A stretch of DNA of 64,000 bases from Actinomycetospora sp. NBRC 106375 (GCF_030269665.1 NZ_BSTS01000002.1:1-64000), one strand, 5' to 3'; shown: positions 1-7,293, counted from the first letter of the stretch. Program-made: numbers and translations. The notes: generated from the sequence alone by a model not told the origin.

Positions 1-1
1 C

Positions 2-97
2 GCCCGCCACCCCGACGTCCTGGCCGCTCAACGCCGCGAACGCGCCCGCATCCGCAGCGAACGACAACACCGCTGGGGCCGACCCCGAGCCGCATGA
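2..97 (+). CDS. 3' end of an unidentified gene (partial, truncated by window edge)
   Basis: The second forward frame is open from the window edge to a TGA at 95-97 and gives about 31 residues that are very rich in Arg and Gln, ending in RPRAA. The composition resembles the basic tail of a DNA-binding or recombinase-like protein, but there is too little to assign a family. The reading frame was chosen because it uses G/C at third positions; the other frames show no coding bias. The next 80 bases up to the TetR gene stop hold nothing I can identify. Confidence 0.4.
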   Translation, partial: ARHPDVLAAQRRERARIRSERQHRWGRPRAA

Positions 98-177
98 CCC
101 GGCAAACGTTCGTGGTCAACGCACTAGGGAGCCCGGCGGGCGCCGAGAAGCCCTCGCCGACAGTCGTCACGGGGACG

Positions 178-720
178 TCACATGGCCTCGAGGTGCGCGG
201 CGACGGCGGCGTCGAGACGGGGCTTGTCGCCGGTCGCGAGGAGGTCCAGCAGCGCCCCGCGAAGGACGGCGAGGAGCAGGGCGCGCTCGGCGGGACGGTC
301 GAGCGACTGGTGCTCCGCCAGCAGGGCGTCCCAGTCGGCGACGGTCTGCGCCGCGAACCCCGCCCAGGGCCCGTGGTCGGCGTCCCCGACCGAGCGCGTG
401 TACGCCTCGAGCCATAGCCGCAGCAGCGCGCGGTGCTCCTCGGCGGCGAGCCAGGCCCACACCCGCGCGCCGACCGTCTTCAGGTCCGCCGCACCACCGA
501 GCGCGTCGAGCACGGCGAGCTGGTCGGCCCGGCTGCGGGCGAGCAGCGCGCGCACGAGCCCGTCCTTGCTGCCGAACAGGTAGAGCAGGACCCGCGGGCT
601 CGACCCGATCGCCTCGGCCAGCGGGCGCAGGCTCATCCCCGCCCACCCGTGCTCGAGGACCCAGCCGTACGCCGCGTCGAGCAGCTCCTGCTGCCGCGCC
701 GACCCTTCCCGGGGGGTCAC
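178..720 (-). CDS. TetR family transcriptional regulator
   Basis: A 180-residue protein with an N-terminal TetR helix-turn-helix at about residues 10-58 (RQQELLDAAYGWVLEHGWAG, then a recognition-helix segment containing SSPRVLLYLFGSKDGL) and a helical C-terminal domain for ligand binding and dimerisation. It starts at a GTG. It is divergent from the GNAT gene, with 98 bp between the starts that contain a perfect inverted repeat next to the GNAT ribosome binding site. The natural inference is that this repressor controls the acetyltransferase gene and perhaps itself. The ligand is unknown. The family call is safe. Confidence 0.9.
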   Translation of the reverse strand: MTPREGSARQQELLDAAYGWVLEHGWAGMSLRPLAEAIGSSPRVLLYLFGSKDGLVRALLARSRADQLAVLDALGGAADLKTVGARVWAWLAAEEHRALLRLWLEAYTRSVGDADHGPWAGFAAQTVADWDALLAEHQSLDRPAERALLLAVLRGALLDLLATGDKPRLDAAVAAHLEAM

Positions 721-784
721 CGGCGTGTCAGCGGTGGGCCACCGCGGACATCTGGTGTCTGTAGCGCCACACGCTCAGTGTGCT

Positions 785-808
785 TCACTGAAACAGTCGT
801 TTCAGTGA
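785..808. promoter_or_regulatory. Candidate TetR operator (perfect inverted repeat)
   Basis: Arms TCACTGAAAC and GTTTCAGTGA are exact reverse complements around a 4-base spacer. The right arm runs into the purine-rich ribosome binding site (GAGGAGG) of the GNAT gene at 819, so a bound repressor would block transcription or early elongation. A second weak repeat (CACAC-N5-GTGTG, 768-782) lies just upstream. Size and position are typical of TetR family operators; assignment to the adjacent regulator is inference. Confidence 0.75.
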
Positions 809-818
809 GGAGGTCGGC

Positions 819-1307
819 ATGGGTGAGGTCACGATCCGCGAGCTGGGCGCGCCGGGCGATCTCGGCTGGGTGCTCATGGCGCACGGCGAGCGCTACGCCG
901 CCGAGTACGGGTGGGCCATCGACGCGGTGACGGCGCCGATCGTGGCGGCGTACGCGATGCAGGCGCGGCCCGGACGGGACGCGGGGTGGATCGCCGAGCT
1001 CGACGGCGTCCGGGTCGGCAGCGTGCTGTGCGTCGAGCGCGATGACGCGACGGCCCAGCTGCGCCTGCTGCTGGTCGACCCCGACGCCCGCGGCCACGGC
1101 GTCGGCCGCCGGCTCGTGACGGCGTGCGTCGACTTCGCCCGCGACGCCGGCTACCGGCGCATGGTGCTGTGGACCAACGCGCCGCTCGCCGCGGCCCGGC
1201 GGCTCTACCTCGAGGCCGGGTTCACGCTGACCGGCGAGGAGAGCCACTCCGACTTCGGTGTCGAGACGCTCGGGCAGTCGTACGAGCTCGCCCTGACTCC
1301 TTCATGA
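819..1307 (+). CDS. GNAT family N-acetyltransferase
   Basis: A 162-residue single-domain GNAT protein. The acetyl-CoA pyrophosphate-binding motif A is visible as LLVDPDARGHGVGRRLV (about residues 88-104), followed by the motif B region with ARRLYLEAGF. The ATG at 819 has a strong GAGGAGG upstream. It is transcribed away from the TetR gene and probably controlled by it through the palindrome at 785-808. The stop codon forms the first bases of a 53-bp palindromic repeat shared with 62463-62515. The acceptor substrate cannot be predicted. Confidence 0.88.
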   Translation: MGEVTIRELGAPGDLGWVLMAHGERYAAEYGWAIDAVTAPIVAAYAMQARPGRDAGWIAELDGVRVGSVLCVERDDATAQLRLLLVDPDARGHGVGRRLVTACVDFARDAGYRRMVLWTNAPLAAARRLYLEAGFTLTGEESHSDFGVETLGQSYELALTPS

Positions 1308-1357
1308 TCGAAGTACCGATACGGACGCTGAGCGTCTGTGACGGCACTTCGCTGACA
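1305..1357. repeat. Palindromic intergenic repeat R1, copy 1 (likely bidirectional terminator)
   Basis: A 53-base element of which 50 bases match 62463-62515. Positions 1309-1351 fold into a near-perfect hairpin with 21-base arms, from CGAAGT to ACTTCG, closed by GACGCT-G-AGCGTC. It begins in the stop codon of the forward GNAT gene and ends at the stop of the reverse DUF6986 gene, so it fills the whole convergent junction. A two-way terminator is the simplest role. Confidence 0.9.
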
Positions 1358-2536
1358 TCACGCCAACCCCGCGACCTCGTCGGCGTCCAGGGCCCCGCAG
1401 GCGAGGCCGCGGCGCAGGAAGGCCACGAGGGCGCGTTCGGTCGCCGGTTCGTCGAGCACGCCGGAGGCGGCGCCCTCGCGGTAGGCGCGCAGGCGTTCCA
1501 CGGCGCGCGGGGCGCCGGCGCGGTGCACGGCGTGGACGACGGCCAGGCGGATCGGGACGTTGCCGGGGTGCATGTCCCAGCCCTGGCCGATGCCCAGCTC
1601 CAGCGCGCGGCGCACGATCCGGGCCTGCGCCCGCCAGGCCTCGAGCACGTCGGACGCGGACCCCACGGGCAGCAGCGCGCTCGACCCGTCGCACACCGGC
1701 ACGCCGAGCGCGGCGCCCGCCACCTGCAGGACCGCCTTGGCGTGCTCGGCCGCGGGGTGGTCGGCGCGCTGCTGGTCGGGCGCGATACCCAACGCCGCCG
1801 AGTAGTCGTACGTGCCGTAGTGCAGGCCGGCGCAGCGCCCGCCCGCGGCGTCGATCAGCGACGTCACCCCGGTGAGCACGGCCCGCGGCGTCTCCACCTG
1901 GATCTCGACGGGGATCGGGTCGAGACCACGAGAGGTCTCCAACGACGCGCACGCCGCCACGAACGCCGCGACCTGCTCGGGCGCGGACACCTTCGGCAGC
2001 GTCACCCGCAGCCGGCCCGGGTCGCCGCCCGCGTCCAGGAAGGCGTCCAGGAACAGCGCCCACGACCGCAGCCCGCGCCGCCGGGTCGCCGCCTCCATCG
2101 ACTTCACGCGCGGCCCGGCCCGCCACGGTGCGCGCTCGCCGGCGAGCACCGCCGCCACCGCCGCGCCGGCGTGGGCGGCGTCCGCGTCCTCGACGTCGTC
2201 GCCGCGGTGGCCGTAGCCGTCCTCGAGGTCGGCGCGCAGGTCGGCGACCGGGCAGGACCCGAGGACCCGACGCACCCGCGGGAGCACCGCCGGCAGGTCC
2301 TCGCCCACGTCGCCGACCAGCCCCGACCACGTGTCCAGCGCCTCGAGCGCCGCGGTTCCCCACGCCTGTGCCGTCGTCGCCGACACCCGGTCGGCGGGCA
2401 CGTAGCAGACGTGGACCGGCTCCGGGCCCCGCGCGGACGCGGCAGCGCGGCGGTCCTCGTCGGACGCCAGGACCGCGTCGACGTCGGCCAAGGCCGCGTC
2501 GGCCTCCGCGACGAGCCGGTCGAGAGGAGCGCTCAC
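1358..2536 (-). CDS. DUF6986 family, HpcH/HpaI aldolase-like protein of ureide operon
   Basis: A 392-residue protein resembling the DUF6986 family, distantly related to HpcH/HpaI aldolases and citrate lyase beta subunits. The stretches DLEDGYGHRGDD and VEIQVETPRAVL resemble the acidic metal- and substrate-binding segments of that fold. The chosen GTG at 2536 overlaps the stop of the allantoicase fusion by four bases (GTGA); a GTG three codons upstream at 2545 is an alternative. It is the last gene of an operon with allantoinase and allantoicase. I infer a role with the C2 product of ureide breakdown (ureidoglycolate or glyoxylate). The reaction is not known to me. Confidence 0.75.
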   Translation of the reverse strand: MSAPLDRLVAEADAALADVDAVLASDEDRRAAASARGPEPVHVCYVPADRVSATTAQAWGTAALEALDTWSGLVGDVGEDLPAVLPRVRRVLGSCPVADLRADLEDGYGHRGDDVEDADAAHAGAAVAAVLAGERAPWRAGPRVKSMEAATRRRGLRSWALFLDAFLDAGGDPGRLRVTLPKVSAPEQVAAFVAACASLETSRGLDPIPVEIQVETPRAVLTGVTSLIDAAGGRCAGLHYGTYDYSAALGIAPDQQRADHPAAEHAKAVLQVAGAALGVPVCDGSSALLPVGSASDVLEAWRAQARIVRRALELGIGQGWDMHPGNVPIRLAVVHAVHRAGAPRAVERLRAYREGAASGVLDEPATERALVAFLRRGLACGALDADEVAGLA

Positions 2537-3951
2537 GGCACCCACAGGTCCCGCAGCCGCAGTTCGGTGATCTCCGCGAGCTGGTGGCGCACGACGTCGG
2601 CCTCGGTGGCAGCGTCGTGCTCGAGGCGCTCGTGCAGCAGGGCCAGCATCTCCGCGCCGGTGCGCCCCGCCGCCCGCACGAGGTAGACGTGGCCGAAGCG
2701 CTCCTCGTAGGCGCGGTTGCCGGCGGCGAGGGCCGCCCGGTCCCCCTCCAGCACCCCGGCCTGCTCCCGTTGGCCACGCTCGCCGATCCGCGCGTGACCG
2801 GCGAGCGCCGCGCGCAGGTCGTCCTCGCCGAGCGCTGCCAGCCCGGTCACGGCCGCGGCGACGAACGCGTCGACGTCACCGAAGGGACGCTGCGCCACCA
2901 GGTCGGCGGCCCACCGGGGCGCGGCGCAGCAGCCGCGCACCACCGACTCGGCCACCGGGGCGGGCAGCGCGTCGAACCGTCGCATCCCGGCCGCGGCGAC
3001 CGCGTCGGCCGTCGGGCGCCCGAACAGCCGCAGCCGCGCGAACCCGCCGTCGGGACGGACCTCGACGCGGACGCGGTCGACGAGCAGCCCGGTGTCCAGG
3101 CCCTCGGGCGCGCCGAACCAGTGCTCGGTGTCGGGCTGCAGGGGCGTGGCGGGCAGCAGCTCGGCGCCGCCGGGGCCGACCAGCCGCACGCTGCCGGGCG
3201 CGTTGCCGACGAAGTGGGTGGTGTCGACGACGACCTGGTGCACCCGCCCGGCCGCGCCGAGCCCGACGTCGACCCAGTCGAGGCCGTCGTCGCGGCGCCG
3301 TCGGGTCTCCCACCCCTCGCCCATGTGCGCCGCCGAGCCGGGGAGCAGCAGGTTCTCCGGCGGCGAGTAGTGGCGGTCGGACGCGTCGAGCACCCGGCCA
3401 CCGTGCGCGAGCGCGGCGAGGTCGACGCCCAGCGAGCGCCACCGCCGCACGTCGGGGAGGACCTCGCCGAGCACCCGCAGCCGCGCGACGCCGCCGTCGG
3501 GGTGGATGACGAGCCGGACGTGCGTGGCGGCGCGGGGCGCGTCGGCCTCCCAGCGGTGCTCGCTGCTCCCGGACAGGGGCCCCGCGCACAGCGGCGTCCA
3601 CGGCGCGGCCGCCGCCTCCCCGGGTGACGGGTGGCCCTCGATCCACGCCGTCTCGACACGGGCGGACACCGGGTGATTGCCGTCGAAGAACGCGGTGTCG
3701 ACGACGACGGCGTGCACGAGCCCCGGCACGCCGAGCCGCACGACCGCCCAGTCGTCGCCGTCGGGACCGCGGTCGTCGCGGCGCCGGCGCGTCTCCCACC
3801 CGTCGTAGATCTGGCCCTTGTGCCCGAAGGTGCGCGCGGCGTGGGTGGGTGCCGCGGTGCGGACGAGGTTCTCCTTCTCGGCGAACGTCTCGTCGCTGGC
3901 CGCCACCACCCCGCCGCCGACGGCACGGACCGCGAGATCGACGAGACTCAC
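2533..3951 (-). CDS. Allantoicase fused to OHCU decarboxylase
   Basis: A 472-residue bifunctional protein. Residues 1 to about 325 are allantoicase, with the two tandem beta-jelly-roll repeats that define the family; each carries a GWETRRRRDD signature and a later FDGNHP or FVGNAP segment. The last 150 residues are a 2-oxo-4-hydroxy-4-carboxy-5-ureidoimidazoline decarboxylase, seen in HARIGE, REQAG, NRAYEERFGHVYLVRAAGR and the terminal helix ending LRLRDLW. It would both make S-allantoin (with HIUase upstream in the pathway) and cleave allantoate to ureidoglycolate and urea. The GTG start overlaps the allantoinase stop by four bases, and its own stop overlaps the next gene in the same way, so the three genes are translationally coupled. 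Elsewhere the decarboxylase is usually separate or fused to another pathway enzyme. Confidence 0.9.
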   Translation of the reverse strand: MSLVDLAVRAVGGGVVAASDETFAEKENLVRTAAPTHAARTFGHKGQIYDGWETRRRRDDRGPDGDDWAVVRLGVPGLVHAVVVDTAFFDGNHPVSARVETAWIEGHPSPGEAAAAPWTPLCAGPLSGSSEHRWEADAPRAATHVRLVIHPDGGVARLRVLGEVLPDVRRWRSLGVDLAALAHGGRVLDASDRHYSPPENLLLPGSAAHMGEGWETRRRRDDGLDWVDVGLGAAGRVHQVVVDTTHFVGNAPGSVRLVGPGGAELLPATPLQPDTEHWFGAPEGLDTGLLVDRVRVEVRPDGGFARLRLFGRPTADAVAAAGMRRFDALPAPVAESVVRGCCAAPRWAADLVAQRPFGDVDAFVAAAVTGLAALGEDDLRAALAGHARIGERGQREQAGVLEGDRAALAAGNRAYEERFGHVYLVRAAGRTGAEMLALLHERLEHDAATEADVVRHQLAEITELRLRDLWVP

Positions 3952-5288
3952 GCACGCTCCCTGGTGGTGGGGGTCAGCAGGTGCCCGGCGCCCGGCGCGG
4001 TGCCGCGCAGCCACACGCGACGGATCTCCCCGCGCAGCTCCCGCCCGCCGTAGGGGCTGACGGGGTGGCGATGGTGCAGCCGGGCCGGGTCGACGACGGC
4101 GGCGGCGTCGGGGGCGAAGGCGACGAGGTCGGCGTCGCGGCCGACGGCGAGCGCGCCCTTGGTCGTCAGCCCGGCCAGGGCGGCGGGCCCGGCGGACATC
4201 CAGGACACGACGTCGGTGAGCCCGAGCCCGCGGGCGGCGGCGCCGGTCCACACGAGGCGCAGGCCCAGCTCCAGCGACGACACCCCACCCCACGCGCCGT
4301 CGAACCCGCCGGCCTTCAGCTCGGGCGGGCACGGCGAATGGTCGGACACGACGAGCCCGAGCGCGCCGTCGGCCAGCGCCGCCCACAGCGCCTCGCGGTT
4401 GGCCTCGTCGCGCACCGGCGGGCAGCACTTCCCGGCCGTGCTCGTGAGCGCCTCGGCGGCGAGCGAGAGGTAGTGCGGGCAGGTCTCGCCGGTGAGGTCC
4501 GAGCCGGCGACGACCCCCGCCGCCTCGACCGCGGACACGTGCAGGACGTGGATGCGCGCGCCGGTGGCCGCCGCGAGGTCGGCGAGCCGGCGGACCGCGG
4601 CGACCTCGGCGTCGGGCGGGCGGGACGCGAGGAACCCCGCGTAGTCCGCGGATGCGGTCGGGGAGGCCGCGAGGACGCCGTCGTCCTCGGCGTGCACGAC
4701 GAGCGGCACGTCGAGCTCGGCGCACGTGCGCGCCGCGAGCGCGAGGTCGTCGGGACCGACGGGCGGGAACTCGGGCACGCCGGAGTCGGTGAGGAAGCAC
4801 TTGAACCCGGCGACGCCGTCGTCGACCAGCTCGGCCATCGCGTCCGGGTCGACGCGGCCGGCCGGGTCCGGCTCCCCGTCGCGCAGCGGGACCGCGCCGC
4901 CCCAGAAGGCGACGTCGACGGCGACGCGGCGCTCCGCGGCCGCGCGTTTGGTCGCGAGGGCCGCGCGCGTCACGGTCGGTGGGACGCTGTTCAGCGGCAT
5001 GTCGACGAGCGCGGTGACGCCGCCGGCCGCGGCGGCCGCCGTCGCCGTCGCGAACCCCTCCCAGTGCGTCCGGCCGGGCTCGTCGACGTGCACGTGGCTG
5101 TCGACGAGGCCGGGCAGGAGCACCTCGTCGTCGGCGAGGTCGACCACCGGCACGTCCTCCGGCGCGTCCGCGGGCGCCCCGACCGCCGTGATCCGGCCGT
5201 CGCGGACGCACACGGCGGCGGGCGCGACCCCGGTCGGCAGCAGCGCGCGGCGGGCCCGCACCACCAGGTCCGGGAGATCGACATCCAT
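3948..5288 (-). CDS. allB: Allantoinase
   Basis: A 446-residue cyclic amidohydrolase that opens allantoin to allantoate. The binuclear metal site is complete: DSHVHVDEPGR supplies the HxH pair, GFKCFLTDSG the carboxylated lysine, LVVHAEDD and HVLHVS the other histidines, and VVSDHSPC the aspartate. I chose the ATG at 5288 (MDVDLPDLVVRAR), where homology to the family begins; an upstream ATG would add 24 low-complexity residues. It is the first gene of the three-gene allantoin operon and is divergent from doxX. Confidence 0.94.
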   Translation of the reverse strand: MDVDLPDLVVRARRALLPTGVAPAAVCVRDGRITAVGAPADAPEDVPVVDLADDEVLLPGLVDSHVHVDEPGRTHWEGFATATAAAAAGGVTALVDMPLNSVPPTVTRAALATKRAAAERRVAVDVAFWGGAVPLRDGEPDPAGRVDPDAMAELVDDGVAGFKCFLTDSGVPEFPPVGPDDLALAARTCAELDVPLVVHAEDDGVLAASPTASADYAGFLASRPPDAEVAAVRRLADLAAATGARIHVLHVSAVEAAGVVAGSDLTGETCPHYLSLAAEALTSTAGKCCPPVRDEANREALWAALADGALGLVVSDHSPCPPELKAGGFDGAWGGVSSLELGLRLVWTGAAARGLGLTDVVSWMSAGPAALAGLTTKGALAVGRDADLVAFAPDAAAVVDPARLHHRHPVSPYGGRELRGEIRRVWLRGTAPGAGHLLTPTTRERA

Positions 5289-5347
5289 CGGCGCCGACCC
5301 TAGAGCAGCGGTGGGACCCCGCCGCGGTGGTCTGCCAGCATCGTCCC

Positions 5348-5390
5348 TTGACAGCATCAATCAGTCCTGTTTTAGTAGCAAACCAACAGG
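5348..5390 (+). promoter_or_regulatory. Promoter with overlapping inverted repeat upstream of doxX
   Basis: An unusually AT-rich patch. TTGACA at 5348-5353 and TTTAGT at 5371-5376 are 17 bases apart, a good sigma-70-type promoter pointing at doxX. An inverted repeat, CCTGTT (5366-5371) and AACAGG (5385-5390) with a 13-base spacer, overlaps the -10 box and would suit a repressor site. The divergent allantoinase start is only about 60 bases away, so the site could act on both genes. The regulator is unknown. Confidence 0.65.
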
Positions 5391-5415
5391 TTGAACTTCG
5401 CCCGAGGAGACCACG

Positions 5416-5847
5416 ATGACCACCGCGACCCTGACCTCCGCCCCGTCGATCAGTCGCCCCCGCGCGGCGCGCATCGCTCTCGCCGCCCTGCAGGTCGTGC
5501 TCGCCGCGATCTACGTGATGGCCGCGTCGGGCAAGGTGACGCTCGACCCCACCGTCGTGGCCGGATTCGCGATGATGGGGATCGGCCCGGCGGGCACCGT
5601 CGCGATCGGCGTGCTCGAGCTCGCCGCCGTGGTCGGGCTGCTGATCCCGCGTCTGGCCGGGCTCGCCGCCACCGGGTGCGTGGCGCTGATGGTCGGCGCC
5701 ACGATCACCACGGTCGCCACGATGGGCGTCGCGATGGCCGCCTTCCCCGCCGCCGTCCTCGTGCTCGTCGCCGTCGTCGCCTGGGTGCGGCGCCACGAGA
5801 CCGCCGCGCTGGTCCGCCACCCGCGCCGGACGCTGCTGGAGCGCTGA
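5416..5847 (+). CDS. DoxX family membrane protein
   Basis: A 143-residue protein with four predicted membrane segments (about residues 20-38, 52-75, 78-98 and 100-118) and the family-typical AASGKVTLDP near the end of the first segment. DoxX-like proteins are small integral membrane proteins linked in some bacteria to redox stress, but this subgroup has no settled function. A GAGGAG lies ahead of the ATG and a clear promoter further upstream. It sits alone on the plus strand between the two purine-catabolic operons, so co-regulation with them is possible but unproven. Confidence 0.85.
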   Translation: MTTATLTSAPSISRPRAARIALAALQVVLAAIYVMAASGKVTLDPTVVAGFAMMGIGPAGTVAIGVLELAAVVGLLIPRLAGLAATGCVALMVGATITTVATMGVAMAAFPAAVLVLVAVVAWVRRHETAALVRHPRRTLLER

Positions 5848-5907
5848 GCCCGACGGTCGCCGCCCGGTCCGCGCGCACCCGTGGACCGGGCGTCGGCGTG
5901 TCGCCCA

Positions 5908-5975
5908 GGCGAGCGTGTGGCGATCCTGGCGTCACGTGCCAGGAAAGCCGCATTCCTCGCACACCCGCGTGCGTC
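5908..5975 (-). repeat. Repeat R2, copy 1, directly after the uricase stop
   Basis: About 68 bases that match 54490-54558 at roughly 80-85% when read on the minus strand. The element starts immediately after the uricase stop codon and, read with the gene, contains the inner hairpin TCCTGGC-N7-GCCAGGA inside an outer GTGTG/CACAC pairing. The second copy lies in the same position and orientation after the IclR gene. A 3'-UTR structure or terminator is likely. Confidence 0.8.
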
Positions 5976-6870
5976 AGCAGAAGCCGGCGATGCCCGCCCA
6001 GGCGGCGTCGTCGGCGGGGACGTCGTCGCGGGTCACCTGGGCCTCGATGAGGCCGTAGGGCCGGTCGGCGGCGTACCAGACCTCGTTGGGGTTCTCGAGG
6101 CCCCAGGCCGACAGGTCGACGAGGAAGTGGTGCTTGTTGGGCATCGAGAACCGGATCTCGGCGATCTCCGGGTGCGCCTCGAGCACGCCCTGGCCCATCG
6201 CGTACAGCGTCTGCTGCATCGAGTAGCTGTGGGTGCCGGCGAAGAAGTCCAGCATCGTCTGGCGGACCGCGGCGAACGACGTGTCCCAGTCGACGTCCGT
6301 ACCGACATGGCGCCAGCGGGAGGAGACGGCGGTCGCGAGGATGCGGTCGGTGGTCTCCACCAGCGAGGTGTACTCGACGTCGGGGAAGCCCCAGAACTCG
6401 CTGCCGGTGCTCTTGAGCACGACGAGGTCGGTCAGGCCCGAGATCACCGTCTCGGCGGCGCCGCGCTTGGTGACGACGACCGTGCGCGTCTCGGTGCCCG
6501 AGCGCACGAAGGCGTGGTCGTGCGGCCCGCCGTCACTGGTCTCGATGCGCCCCCAGCCGTACTCCTCGATCTCCTGGCGGGCGCCGGTGACCTGGTCGTA
6601 CCGGTCGACGAAGTTCCGCGCCATGCGCAGCGCGAACTCCTCGATCGCCCCGACGCCGCCGGTGCGGGCGAGCGCGTAGACGGTGTTCTTCTGGGTGTCG
6701 GTCGCGATCACGGCGTCGTTGGCGCCGGTGGTGTGCGTCGCGGTGAAGTCACCGAAGAGCTGGCTGGTGACGTTGAGGTCCTTGATGACGTGCCGCGGTG
6801 TCGAGCGGTCCACGTGGACCAGACGCACCTCGGCCTTCCCGTACTGGTTGGTGCCCAGGACGATGCCCAC
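5974..6870 (-). CDS. Urate oxidase (uricase)
   Basis: A 298-residue cofactor-free uricase, the usual family length, converting urate to 5-hydroxyisourate. The hallmark ATDTQKNTVYALAR carries the catalytic Thr and the active-site Lys region, with GSEFWGFPDVEYT and MPNKHHFLVDLS further on, all canonical. It starts with GTG seven bases after the HIUase stop, so the two genes form one transcript in pathway order (HIUase acts next on the uricase product). The stop codon is followed directly by repeat R2. Confidence 0.96.
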   Translation of the reverse strand: MGIVLGTNQYGKAEVRLVHVDRSTPRHVIKDLNVTSQLFGDFTATHTTGANDAVIATDTQKNTVYALARTGGVGAIEEFALRMARNFVDRYDQVTGARQEIEEYGWGRIETSDGGPHDHAFVRSGTETRTVVVTKRGAAETVISGLTDLVVLKSTGSEFWGFPDVEYTSLVETTDRILATAVSSRWRHVGTDVDWDTSFAAVRQTMLDFFAGTHSYSMQQTLYAMGQGVLEAHPEIAEIRFSMPNKHHFLVDLSAWGLENPNEVWYAADRPYGLIEAQVTRDDVPADDAAWAGIAGFC

Positions 6871-6877
6871 TCCGCGA

Positions 6878-7207
6878 TCAGCTCCCCAGGTAGGTCGTGT
6901 GGGAGAAGGGTCCGGCGAGCACGGGCAGGTGGTAGTGCGTCCGTACCCCGTCCAGCCGGACGTGCACGGTGATCCGCGGGTGGAACACCGTGCCGTGGGT
7001 CCGGGTGACGTACTCCTCGACGTCGAGGGTCAGCGTCACGTCCCCGGGCCCGAACGCCTCGTCGTTGAGCGCGCCGATGCGGCCGTCGTCATCGGTGGTG
7101 CCGGCGCCCAGCACCGCACCGTCGTCGGTCCGCAGCACCGCCGGGATCCCGGCCGCCGGGCGGCCGGTGGCGATGTCCAGCACGTGGGTCGACAGGCGCT
7201 CGATCAC
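6878..7207 (-). CDS. 5-hydroxyisourate hydrolase (transthyretin-like)
   Basis: A 109-residue HIUase, the normal length. It begins LSTHVLDIATGRPAAGIP, includes the family segment FHPRITVHV, and ends in YLGS, where most family members have YRGS. It hydrolyses 5-hydroxyisourate to OHCU, which the decarboxylase domain of the neighbouring allantoicase fusion then uses. The GTG at 7207 has a perfect AGGAGG eight bases upstream. It is first in a two-gene operon with uricase. The Arg to Leu change in the C-terminal tetrapeptide deserves checking, because the Arg contributes to the active site in studied enzymes. Confidence 0.93.
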   Translation of the reverse strand: MIERLSTHVLDIATGRPAAGIPAVLRTDDGAVLGAGTTDDDGRIGALNDEAFGPGDVTLTLDVEEYVTRTHGTVFHPRITVHVRLDGVRTHYHLPVLAGPFSHTTYLGS

Positions 7208-7271
7208 GAGCGCACCTCCTGATGACGGTCGCGGGGAATCAGTAGAGGCGACCGATGTTGCCGCGCGGTGA

Positions 7272-7288
7272 CGGGAGGGTTCCTCCCG
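7272..7288 (-). terminator. Hairpin terminator after the AI-2E family transporter
   Basis: CGGGAGG and CCTCCCG pair perfectly around a 3-base loop, just past the stop of the gene at 7294 and before the HIUase operon leader. There is no T-run, as is common in actinobacteria. Confidence 0.7.
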
Positions 7289-7293
7289 GGTGG

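Noticed and set aside
2533-5820. One 1095-codon frame covering the allantoicase fusion and the region opposite doxX
   Set aside because: The upstream part is Arg/Gly-rich shadow translation of the allantoinase gene; the real start is the GTG at 3951, overlapping the allantoinase stop.
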